DNA of 64,000 nt, from NCBI GenBank assembly GCA_038363005.1, contig JBBQBI010000021.1:28610-92609 (forward strand). Reading direction: 5' to 3'. The position numbers and the translations under genes are program-made. The first letter of the stretch is position 1; every line of letters begins with the position of its first letter. The DNA comes from JAKOWB01 sp038363005 (GTDB taxonomy: Bacteria; Pseudomonadota; Alphaproteobacteria; Kiloniellales; JACOMY01). Below are positions 57,901 to 64,000 of the stretch, piece by piece. Below the pieces are notes generated by a model. The model had not been told where the DNA came from. It saw only the letters and a list, made by a program, of their open reading frames with translations, and did no database searches.

Positions 57901-58716
57901 CTAGCCGGCCTTTGTGGCGTCTTTGCGGCCTAGCACCAGACCAATCAATGGCTTATGCAGATAGCTGTTGGCCGCGACGACGTCTTCGTCGGTCAGCGTC
58001 CAGGGCTTGCCCGCGATCGTCGTCAGGTAGCCGCCGGCTTCGCGCACCAGCAGCGCGCCGGCCGCCACGTCCCAGGACGACAGGCCGCGCTCCCAGAAGC
58101 CATCCAGCCGACCGGCGGCGACATAGGCCAGGTCGAGGGCCGCGGCGCCCCAGCGCCGCACGCCGGCGACCTCGGCCGAGACGCGCTCGACCTCGGCGGC
58201 GAAGGTGCCGTGTTCGCCGTGGCCCTTGAAGGGTATGCCGGTGCCGATCAGCGCGTCCTCCATCCGGGTGCGGCCGGAAACCCTGAGGCGGCGGTCGTTG
58301 AAGAAGGCGCCGCCACCCTTCTCGGCGTGGAACAGCTCCTCCTTCACCGGGTCGTAGACCAGGGCGGCGATGATCTCGCCACGCTCCTCCAGGCCGATGG
58401 AGATGGCGAAGTGCGGCAGGCCGTGCAGGAAGTTGGTGGTGCCGTCCAGCGGATCGACCACCCAACGGCGCCCCTCCGGGTTGCTACCGGGGGTGCTGCC
58501 CGACTCCTCCATCAGGAAGCCGTAGTCCGGACGCACCTTGCCCAGCTCCTCCTTCAACACGCGCTCGGCCTTCAGGTCGGCGGTGGAGACGAAGTCGGCG
58601 GGGCCCTTCTTGGAAACCTGCAGGTTCTCCACCTCGCCAAAGTCGCGCTTCAGGCCGCGGGCGGCCTTGTCGGCGGCGCGCACCATGACGGTCATGAGGG
58701 CGGAACGGGGCGGCAT
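57901..58716 (-). CDS. suhB: Inositol monophosphatase-family protein (SuhB-like)
   Basis: 271 residues. VSTADLKAERVLKEEL, FLMEESG and WVVDPLDGTTNFLHGLPHFA are the metal and phosphate site, and LSSWDVAAGALLVREAGGYL is the second family signature. It dephosphorylates inositol-1-phosphate or similar sugars using Mg2+; SuhB also assists rRNA transcription in enterobacteria. AAGGA eight bases before ATG 58716 supports the start. The ThiE-like gene lies 113 bases upstream on the same strand. Confidence 0.9.
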   Translation of the reverse strand: MPPRSALMTVMVRAADKAARGLKRDFGEVENLQVSKKGPADFVSTADLKAERVLKEELGKVRPDYGFLMEESGSTPGSNPEGRRWVVDPLDGTTNFLHGLPHFAISIGLEERGEIIAALVYDPVKEELFHAEKGGGAFFNDRRLRVSGRTRMEDALIGTGIPFKGHGEHGTFAAEVERVSAEVAGVRRWGAAALDLAYVAAGRLDGFWERGLSSWDVAAGALLVREAGGYLTTIAGKPWTLTDEDVVAANSYLHKPLIGLVLGRKDATKAG

Positions 58717-58829
58717 GGGCGATCCTTCGCGGCGGGGCGGTATGGGGTCGGGCAGGATGGGTTGATGCAAAGAGCGGGCGCGGGAGATAGCAGAGCAGGC
58801 CGGATGGGGCAACCGGCGCCCGGCCGATC

Positions 58830-59474
58830 CTAGCCGGCCTTGAGCGCCTGCCAGAACAGCTTGGCCGCCTTGGCCGGGCCCTGCGGGTGGTTCCACACGG
58901 CGTTGCGCAGCGCCAGGAAGTCGGCTCCCGCGGCGGCCAGCGGGGCGGCGTTGTCCAGCGTGACGCCGCCCAGCGCGACGCAGGGCAGCTCCATCATCTC
59001 CTGCCACCATTCCAGCAGCGCTTCGGCCGGCGGCTCCGGTGCCGGGTCGAAGAGGCCGAAGGCGACATAGTCGGCGCCGGCCTCGCCGGCCTCCATCGCG
59101 TCATGGCGCGACTGTCCGGCGGCGGCACCGACGATGGCGTCGGCGCCCAGCGCCCGGCGTACTGAGGCAAGGGCGCGGCTGTCGGCCGGCAGATGGATGC
59201 CGTCGCACCCCTCGCCGGCGACCAGGTCGGCGCGACCCTCCAGCACCAGCGGCACGCCGCGGCCATGCGCCAGCGGCAGCAGCAAAGCGATCTGCGCCTT
59301 CACCAGGTCGTCGGCCAGGCTGCCCTCGACGCCGCCGATGCGCAGCAGCAGCGCGTCGACCGGCACGGCATCCAGCACCGCGGCGCAGTCGCGCCCGAAG
59401 GCCTCCGGCGCGATGGCGCCGCGAGCCAGGCCGAGTGGGGTGACGAGGTAGAGACCGCAGGCGGGTCGGGACAT
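58830..59474 (-). CDS. Thiamine-phosphate synthase-like protein (ThiE/TenI family)
   Basis: 214 residues, TIM-barrel length. GLYLVTPLGLARGAIAPEAF at the start, GCDGIHLPADSRAL, VGAAAGQSRHDAMEAGEAGA DYVAFG and VALGGVTLDNAAPLAAAGAD follow the ThiE/TenI order. In true ThiE the diphosphate loop is usually HLGQ.D and SxH; here HLPAD and GQSRHDA keep only part of it. It may thus be TenI-like or another member rather than a complete thiamine-phosphate synthase. ATG 59474 is the natural start. Confidence 0.72.
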   Translation of the reverse strand: MSRPACGLYLVTPLGLARGAIAPEAFGRDCAAVLDAVPVDALLLRIGGVEGSLADDLVKAQIALLLPLAHGRGVPLVLEGRADLVAGEGCDGIHLPADSRALASVRRALGADAIVGAAAGQSRHDAMEAGEAGADYVAFGLFDPAPEPPAEALLEWWQEMMELPCVALGGVTLDNAAPLAAAGADFLALRNAVWNHPQGPAKAAKLFWQALKAG

Positions 59475-59526
59475 GGGGATGGGTTAGCGGTGTGGCGGGG
59501 AGTCGGCAATTGTCGCCACCAAGCCG

Positions 59527-59614
59527 CCGTCACCCTCGGGTTTGTCCCGAGGGTCCATCCCGCGGCCCGCACGAGCGGTGGAATGGATGCTCGGAACAAG
59601 TCCGAGCATGACGG
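59527..59614. repeat. Palindromic repeat, family B (intergenic copy)
   Basis: CCGTCACCCTCGG...CCCGAGGGTCCAT is followed by GGATGCTCGGAACAAGTCCGAGCATGACGG; the outer CCGTCA and TGACGG pair. It sits between the ThiE-like and cyclase-family genes. The same element forms the 3' end of the FAD monooxygenase gene at 34968-35076. Confidence 0.7.
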
Positions 59615-59636
59615 GGCTGGGCATGCGATCGGCGCC

Positions 59637-60578
59637 CTATGGCTTGGTCGGCACCATCACGCCGTCAGCATCGCGCTTCAGCGGGTACTCCTGCTTCGGC
59701 AACGGTGCGCCCGGGGCCTCAAGCACCGAGACGCCGAACTTCCAGTCGCTGGGGCAGATGGCGATATAGCGGGCGTAGCCGCCGGTGCCGCCCTTGGGCT
59801 TGGCGAAGCCGATGGAGATCAGGCAGCCGGCTTCCGGCACCTGGTCGAGATTGGCGACGCCCTCGGCCTGGGCGAAGTGGTTGTGCATCAGCCAAGCCTC
59901 GCCCTCGAGGTCCGGCGTGGAGTCGGTGTCCAGCGGCTCGTGGCCGTGGAACAGGATCTTCCGTTCCAGGTGCAGGAACTTCAGGGTATCCAGCGCGACC
60001 GAGGGGAACGGCGGGTTGCCGAAGTTCTCGACGTCGCTCCAGCGCTTGTACCAGTCTGTGCGGAACATCACGACGGCGCCTTCCGGCACCATGCCGTGCT
60101 TGCCTTCCCATTCCTTGATGTCGTCGACCGTGGCGAAGTACAGCGGGTCCTTCTCCACCTTCTCATGCACGTCGATCACCACCAGCGGGCGCAGGGTGAA
60201 GCTGGCCGGGATATCGCTGATCGTCGCGCCATAGGGGTCCCAGTGCGACGGCGGGTCGAGCTGCGTGCCGTACTGGTCGGTCGGGATCTCATAGGCGGTG
60301 GCGACGAAGCCGTGCTTCTCGTAGGTGAACTCGTCGCCCTTGGAGGCGTAGTCGCCGAGGTCGGCGCCGGCCACGCCGGCCTTGAAGATGGCATGGCCGA
60401 AGCCCGGCCACACCGCCATGTTGGGTTCGAAGGCGTGCGTCAGGTCGATGTACTTCGCCGCCTTGAAGCTGTTCTCGTAAAGGTCCCACAGGGGGTGCGC
60501 CTCGTCGGCCACCGCCGGCGCCGCCGCGCACAGCAGGGCAGCCGCCACCAGGCCCGGCATGATCTTTGCCTTGTGCAT
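59637..60578 (-). CDS. Secreted cyclase-family protein (kynurenine formamidase-like fold)
   Basis: 313 residues. A signal peptide (MPGLVAAALLCAAAPAVA) precedes a domain with KYIDLTHAFEPNMAVWPGF and YGTQLDPPSHWDPYGATISD. The usual family motif is HxGTHxDxPxH; here the first position and the GTH histidine are changed (YGTQLDPPSHW), while the Asp and last His remain. RPLVVIDVHEKVEKDP and GAVVMFRTDWYKRW are also typical. It probably acts in the periplasm on an amide or lactone with a metal cofactor. The altered motif leaves activity uncertain. Confidence 0.78.
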   Translation of the reverse strand: MHKAKIMPGLVAAALLCAAAPAVADEAHPLWDLYENSFKAAKYIDLTHAFEPNMAVWPGFGHAIFKAGVAGADLGDYASKGDEFTYEKHGFVATAYEIPTDQYGTQLDPPSHWDPYGATISDIPASFTLRPLVVIDVHEKVEKDPLYFATVDDIKEWEGKHGMVPEGAVVMFRTDWYKRWSDVENFGNPPFPSVALDTLKFLHLERKILFHGHEPLDTDSTPDLEGEAWLMHNHFAQAEGVANLDQVPEAGCLISIGFAKPKGGTGGYARYIAICPSDWKFGVSVLEAPGAPLPKQEYPLKRDADGVMVPTKP

Positions 60579-60635
60579 CTTGTCTCTCCCTCTTCGACGT
60601 GGCGGGCCGCCGGTCGGCGACCCACGGGCATGAGC

Positions 60636-61076
60636 CTAGCGGGAGCGACGCTGGCGCGGCAACGCGGGCTTTGCCCGGCGGCGTGCAAGGATGCCCTGCG
60701 CCTTGCCCAGGGGATCGCTCGCCTGGGCCAGATCCGCCGCCAGCCGCGGTGACGCCACCAGTCGCCCGCCGGTCTGCCGCGCCAGCGCGGCCAGCGCGGC
60801 GTGACGCCGGTCGGTGGCCGGCCAGACCACCAGCGCCGCGCCCTGGCGCAGCGCCAGGGCGGCCAGCGCGGCGCGGCCGCCGGGATGGTATAGCCAGTCG
60901 GCGCGCGCTGCCGGCACGCTGGCCAGCGCCGCATCGCGCAGTGCCGCGCAGGCGGCCCAGCCAAGGTAGTCGCCGACCAGCAGCCGGACCCGGCACCGGG
61001 CGGCGGCGGCGGCCCGCAGCACGGCGACGGCCTGGGCCAGGCTGTGGATGCGAAAGGTCGGGGCGGCGTTGGGCAT
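60636..61076 (-). CDS. Hypothetical protein divergent from hpnN
   Basis: 146 residues, Ala/Arg-rich. FRIHSLAQAVAVLRAAAAAR, VRLLVGDYLGWAACAALRDA and ADWLYHPGGRAALAALALRQ show alternating helices and strands with no known catalytic motif and no signal peptide. The tail is very basic (ARRRAKPALPRQRRSR). Codon use is normal for the window. It diverges from hpnN with 113 bases between starts, so it may share regulation with that gene. I do not recognise the family. Confidence 0.55.
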   Translation of the reverse strand: MPNAAPTFRIHSLAQAVAVLRAAAAARCRVRLLVGDYLGWAACAALRDAALASVPAARADWLYHPGGRAALAALALRQGAALVVWPATDRRHAALAALARQTGGRLVASPRLAADLAQASDPLGKAQGILARRRAKPALPRQRRSR

Positions 61077-61188
61077 GGTGCGCTAGTCTAGGCCCGGCCG
61101 GCGCGCCCTGCGACCACCTGAGGCTTGTAGCCGGGCCGGGGCTGCTCTAATTGGCGCAGCGCTTCAACCGCGGGCGGACCCATAACCC

Positions 61189-63768
61189 TTGTCCCTGATC
61201 GATAGCGTCGAACGCCTGGTGGACTGGTCGCAGCGCCGCGCCTGGCTGGTGCTGCTGCTGGTGCTGGCAACGACCGCCGGGGCCGCCTGGTACGCCAAGG
61301 GCCACCTGGGCTTCGACACCAACACCGAATCGCTGCTGTCCGAGGAGCTGCCCTGGAAGCAGCGCCAGGCGGTGCTGACCGATCTGTTCCCCGACAACAA
61401 GCGCATCATCCTGGTGGTCGTCGACGGCGCCACGCCGGACCAGGCGGACGCCGGCGCCGCCGCGCTGGCCGCCGCACTGAGCGCCGCGCCGGAGCACTTC
61501 ACCCTGGTGCGGCGGCCGGACGGTGGGCCCTTCTTCGACCGCTACGGGCTGCTCTACCTGACGCCGGAGAAGCTGCAAGACAGCGCCGACAGGCTGATCG
61601 CCGCGCAGGCGCTGATCGGCCAGCTGGCCGCCGACCCCAGCCTGCGCGGGCTGTTCGACGCGCTGGGGCTGGCGCTCGACGGCCTGGCGCGCGGCGAGGG
61701 CGACGCGGCGCAGTTCGACCCGGCGCTGGCGAAGTTCGCCGACGCGGCCGAGGCAGTGCTGGCCGGCGAGCATCCGCAGCTCTCCTGGCAGACGCTGCTC
61801 GGTGGCGACGCCGACAGCCAGCGCCTGCGCCGCTTCATCATCGTCAAGCCGGTCCTCGACTTCGGCAAGCTGAAGCGCGGCGGCCTGGCCAGCGCGGCGA
61901 TCCGCAGCGCCGCGCAGGACCTCGGACTGACGCCGGCGAACGGCGTCACCGTGCGCCTGACCGGCGACGTGCAGTTGGCCGACGAGGAGTTCGCCACGGT
62001 GGCCGAGGGCGCCGGGCTGACCACCGGCCTGTCGCTCGGCTTGGTGTCGCTGATCCTGTTCCTGGCGCTGCGCTCCTGGCGGGTCATCGTGCCGATCCTG
62101 GCGACCCTGGTGTTCGGCATCATCTGGAGCGCCGCCTTCGCCGCCGCCACGGTGGGCAAGCTGAACCTGCTGTCGGTCGCCTTCGCGGTGCTCTTCATCG
62201 GCCTGGCGGTCGATTTCGGCATTCAGTTCGCCGTGCGCTATCGCGACGAGCGCCATCAGCACGGCAGCCTGGCCGAGGCGCTGCGGCGCACCGCGCGCGG
62301 CATCGGTCTGGCCCTGTTGCTGGCCGCCGGTGCCACCGCGGTCGACTTCTATTCCTTCCTGCCGACCGACTATCGCGGCATCTCCGAACTTGGCCTGGTG
62401 GCCGGCACCTCGATGGTCTTCGGCATCCTGCTGACGCTGACCTTGGGCCCGGCGCTGCTGACGCTGCTGCGCCCGCCGGGCGAGCCGGAGCCGGTGGGCT
62501 ATGCCTGGGCGGCGCCGCTCGACCGCGGGCTGCTGCGCCGGCGCTGGCTGGTGCTGGGTGGCTTCGGCGTCGTGGCGGTGGCCTGCTTCGTCGCCGCCTT
62601 CTGGCTGCGCTTCGACTACAACCCGCTGAGCCTGAAGGACCCGAAGAGCGAGTCCATGGCGACCTTGAGCGACATCATCGCCGATCCGCTGGCCACGCCC
62701 TTCACCATCGACGTGCTGGCGGCCGACGAGGATGCAGCGGTCGCCGAGGGCAAGCGCCTGGCGGCCCTGCCCGAGGTCGGGCGCGTGCTGACGCTGGATT
62801 CCTTTGTACCGACGGACCAGGACGCCAAGCTGGCGATCCTCGACGACCTGAGATTCTTCCTCGATCCGGTATTGGCGACGCCGGTCGAGCCGGCGCCGGC
62901 TCCGACGCAGGAGCTGGGCTCCATGCGCGCCGTGGCTGGCAAGCTGATCGATTACGGCAAGGCCCTGCCGGTCGACGCGCCGGCCAACCGCCTGGGCCGC
63001 GCGCTGCAGACGCTGGTGTCGCAGGCCGAGCGGCTCGACGCCTTGCGCGCCGCGCTGATCGGCGGCCTGCCGCGCCAGCTCGAGCAACTTCGCACGGCGC
63101 TATCCGCCAACGCGCTGGGCCGCGACGCGCTGCCCGCGGACCTGCGGCGCGCCTGGCTGGCGCCGGACGGTCGCGCCCGCATCCAGGTAATCCCGCCGGC
63201 CGGTGCCACCGATGGCGCGGCCTTGAAAAGCTTCGTCGCCGCGGTGCGCGCCGTGGCGCCGGAGGCGGCGGGCGCCGCAGTCTCCATCGTCGAGTCCGGG
63301 CGCACCATGCTGCGTGCCTTCGAGGTGGCGCGCACCCTGGCGGTGATCGTCGTGGCGCTGCTGCTGTTCCTGGCGCTGCGGCGGCCGAGCGATGTCGGTC
63401 GGGTGATGCTGCCGCTGGCGCTGGCGGCGCTGCTCACCCTGGGCACCATGGTGGCCATCGACCTGCCCTTCAACTTCGCCAACTTCGTCGCCCTGCCGCT
63501 GCTGGTCGGCATCGGCGTCGCCTTCGACATCTACTTTGTGCTGGGCTGGCGGGCCGGGCGGAGCAATCCCCTGCAGTCGCCCACGGCGCGCGCCGTGGTG
63601 TTCAGCGCGCTGACCACCGCCTCGGCCTTCGGCAGCCTGGCCATCTCACCGCATCCCGGCACTGCCAGCCTTGGCCTGCTGCTGGCCATCGGCCTGGGCT
63701 GGACCCTGGTGACGACGCTGTTCTTCCTGCCGGCGCTGCTCGGCCGCCCGCCGAACCCGGTAGGGTAG
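61189..63768 (+). CDS. hpnN: Hopanoid-biosynthesis-associated RND transporter HpnN
   Basis: 859 residues, MMPL/RND architecture: helix 1 near residues 20-37, a large periplasmic domain (GFDTNTESLLSEELPWKQRQ), a block of five helices with VLFIGLAVDFGIQFAVRYRD, then the same layout repeated, with LVGIGVAFDIYFVLGWRAGR in the second block. HpnN moves hopanoids from the inner to the outer membrane. The start is TTG 61189; no ATG or GTG gives a better N-terminus. It is followed by a strong bidirectional terminator. Confidence 0.88.
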   Translation: MSLIDSVERLVDWSQRRAWLVLLLVLATTAGAAWYAKGHLGFDTNTESLLSEELPWKQRQAVLTDLFPDNKRIILVVVDGATPDQADAGAAALAAALSAAPEHFTLVRRPDGGPFFDRYGLLYLTPEKLQDSADRLIAAQALIGQLAADPSLRGLFDALGLALDGLARGEGDAAQFDPALAKFADAAEAVLAGEHPQLSWQTLLGGDADSQRLRRFIIVKPVLDFGKLKRGGLASAAIRSAAQDLGLTPANGVTVRLTGDVQLADEEFATVAEGAGLTTGLSLGLVSLILFLALRSWRVIVPILATLVFGIIWSAAFAAATVGKLNLLSVAFAVLFIGLAVDFGIQFAVRYRDERHQHGSLAEALRRTARGIGLALLLAAGATAVDFYSFLPTDYRGISELGLVAGTSMVFGILLTLTLGPALLTLLRPPGEPEPVGYAWAAPLDRGLLRRRWLVLGGFGVVAVACFVAAFWLRFDYNPLSLKDPKSESMATLSDIIADPLATPFTIDVLAADEDAAVAEGKRLAALPEVGRVLTLDSFVPTDQDAKLAILDDLRFFLDPVLATPVEPAPAPTQELGSMRAVAGKLIDYGKALPVDAPANRLGRALQTLVSQAERLDALRAALIGGLPRQLEQLRTALSANALGRDALPADLRRAWLAPDGRARIQVIPPAGATDGAALKSFVAAVRAVAPEAAGAAVSIVESGRTMLRAFEVARTLAVIVVALLLFLALRRPSDVGRVMLPLALAALLTLGTMVAIDLPFNFANFVALPLLVGIGVAFDIYFVLGWRAGRSNPLQSPTARAVVFSALTTASAFGSLAISPHPGTASLGLLLAIGLGWTLVTTLFFLPALLGRPPNPVG

Positions 63769-63781
63769 GCGCCCAAACGCA

Positions 63782-63815
63782 AACCGCCCCCGCTCCGGGT
63801 GGAGCGAGGGCGGTT
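63782..63815. terminator. Bidirectional terminator between hpnN and gap
   Basis: AACCGCCCCCGCTCC-gggt-GGAGCGAGGGCGGTT forms a 15-base-pair stem with one mismatch, centred in the 66-base convergent gap. AAA on the left supplies a short T tract for minus-strand transcripts. Confidence 0.8.
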
Positions 63816-63834
63816 GGGCGTCAGCGGACGACGA

Positions 63835-64000
63835 TCAGAGCAGCTTGCCCATGGCCACCGCGGTGTCGCTCATGCGGTTGGAGAAGCCCCACTCGTTGTC
63901 GTACCAGGTCATCACGCGGACAAACTGGCCGTCGATCACCGTGGTCTCGTGCAGGTCGACGGTGGAGGAAGCCGGGTTGTGGTTGAAGTCGCTGGACACC
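63835..64000 (-). CDS. gap: Glyceraldehyde-3-phosphate dehydrogenase, C-terminal end (cut by window)
   Basis: The last ~54 codons are visible. They read SSDFNHNPASSTVDLHETTV, then VRVMTWYDNEWGFSNRMSDT and end AMGKLL. WYDNEWGFSNRM is the unmistakable C-terminal signature of phosphorylating GAPDH. The stop is TGA at 63835-63837 on the minus strand. The N-terminal NAD domain and catalytic Cys lie beyond the window. Confidence 0.95.
   Translation of the reverse strand, partial: VSSDFNHNPASSTVDLHETTVIDGQFVRVMTWYDNEWGFSNRMSDTAVAMGKLL

Noticed and set aside
57459..58229. A plus-strand open frame in the 57.3-57.9 kb gap running into suhB.
   Set aside because: It overlaps suhB antisense, is Arg/Pro/Ser-rich and lacks codon bias on this strand.
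38824..63768. A complete hopanoid biosynthesis cluster.
   Set aside because: Only hpnN and a distant HpnI-like glycosyltransferase are present; squalene-hopene cyclase and other hpn genes are not in the window.

Overview
The window is very GC-rich coding DNA from what looks like an alphaproteobacterium, most likely of the Rhodospirillales. This is an inference from the HpnN hopanoid exporter gene, a homogentisate cluster that includes a DUF2783 protein, a ROSE-like RNA thermometer on hsp20, the strong G/C third-position bias, and small palindromic intergenic repeats. No rRNA, tRNA, CRISPR array, insertion sequence or phage gene was seen.

Layout. 1-2186: the end of a CaiD-like crotonase and a CaiC-like acyl-CoA ligase. 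2354-11349: a duplicated surface-glycan module of two sulfotransferase/TPR proteins and two ~1000-residue double-domain glycosyltransferases; the second glycosyltransferase is inverted and shares stop-codon bases with its neighbour. 11493-13777: a GMC oxidoreductase and a secreted cysteine-rich protein of unknown function. 13909-28781: an FCD-type GntR regulator diverging from a tightly packed 13-gene run. That run holds a fumarylacetoacetate-hydrolase-family enzyme, an alpha/beta hydrolase, an amidohydrolase, a Liv-type ABC importer whose LivF is fused to a Tm-1-like (UPF0261) domain, the partner TIM-barrel protein, a flotillin-like protein, an SRPBCC protein, and an SRPBCC-quinone oxidoreductase fusion. 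It reads as an uptake and catabolism operon for an unidentified substrate.

28968-38742: tyrosine/homogentisate catabolism. It comprises a cytochrome c, a MarR regulator, hmgA, fumarylacetoacetase, an MBL-fold protein, an FAD monooxygenase, DUF2783, maleylacetoacetate isomerase, an Lrp regulator, hppD and a LysR regulator. A sigma70-like promoter with a perfect palindrome filling its spacer lies between marR and hmgA. 38824-45004: envelope genes (a family 2 glycosyltransferase, an autotransporter, a methyltransferase-like protein, a GT-C-like membrane protein). 45140-46077: hsp20, with a candidate RpoH promoter and ROSE thermometer, and rpmE. 46248-52620: an MFS transporter, an orphan PotC-type permease preceded by what looks like the tail of a lost PotB, a BetI-like regulator, a PhyH-type dioxygenase, an ABC exporter and ArfB.

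52625-53002 is a DUF559 nuclease-fold gene between near-identical inverted repeats. 53079-57313 is a three-gene unit: a TolQ/MotA-like channel, a MotB-like protein with a long coiled-coil stalk, and a Pro/Ala-rich OmpA protein. 57901-60578 carries suhB, a ThiE-like protein and a secreted cyclase-family enzyme. The window ends with a hypothetical gene, hpnN, a strong terminator and the end of gap on the minus strand.

The least conventional units are the sulfotransferase/glycosyltransferase module, the LivF-Tm-1 fusion operon, the TolQ/coiled-coil-MotB/OmpA trio and the DUF559 cassette. All functional statements rest on motif recognition by eye; no database search was run.
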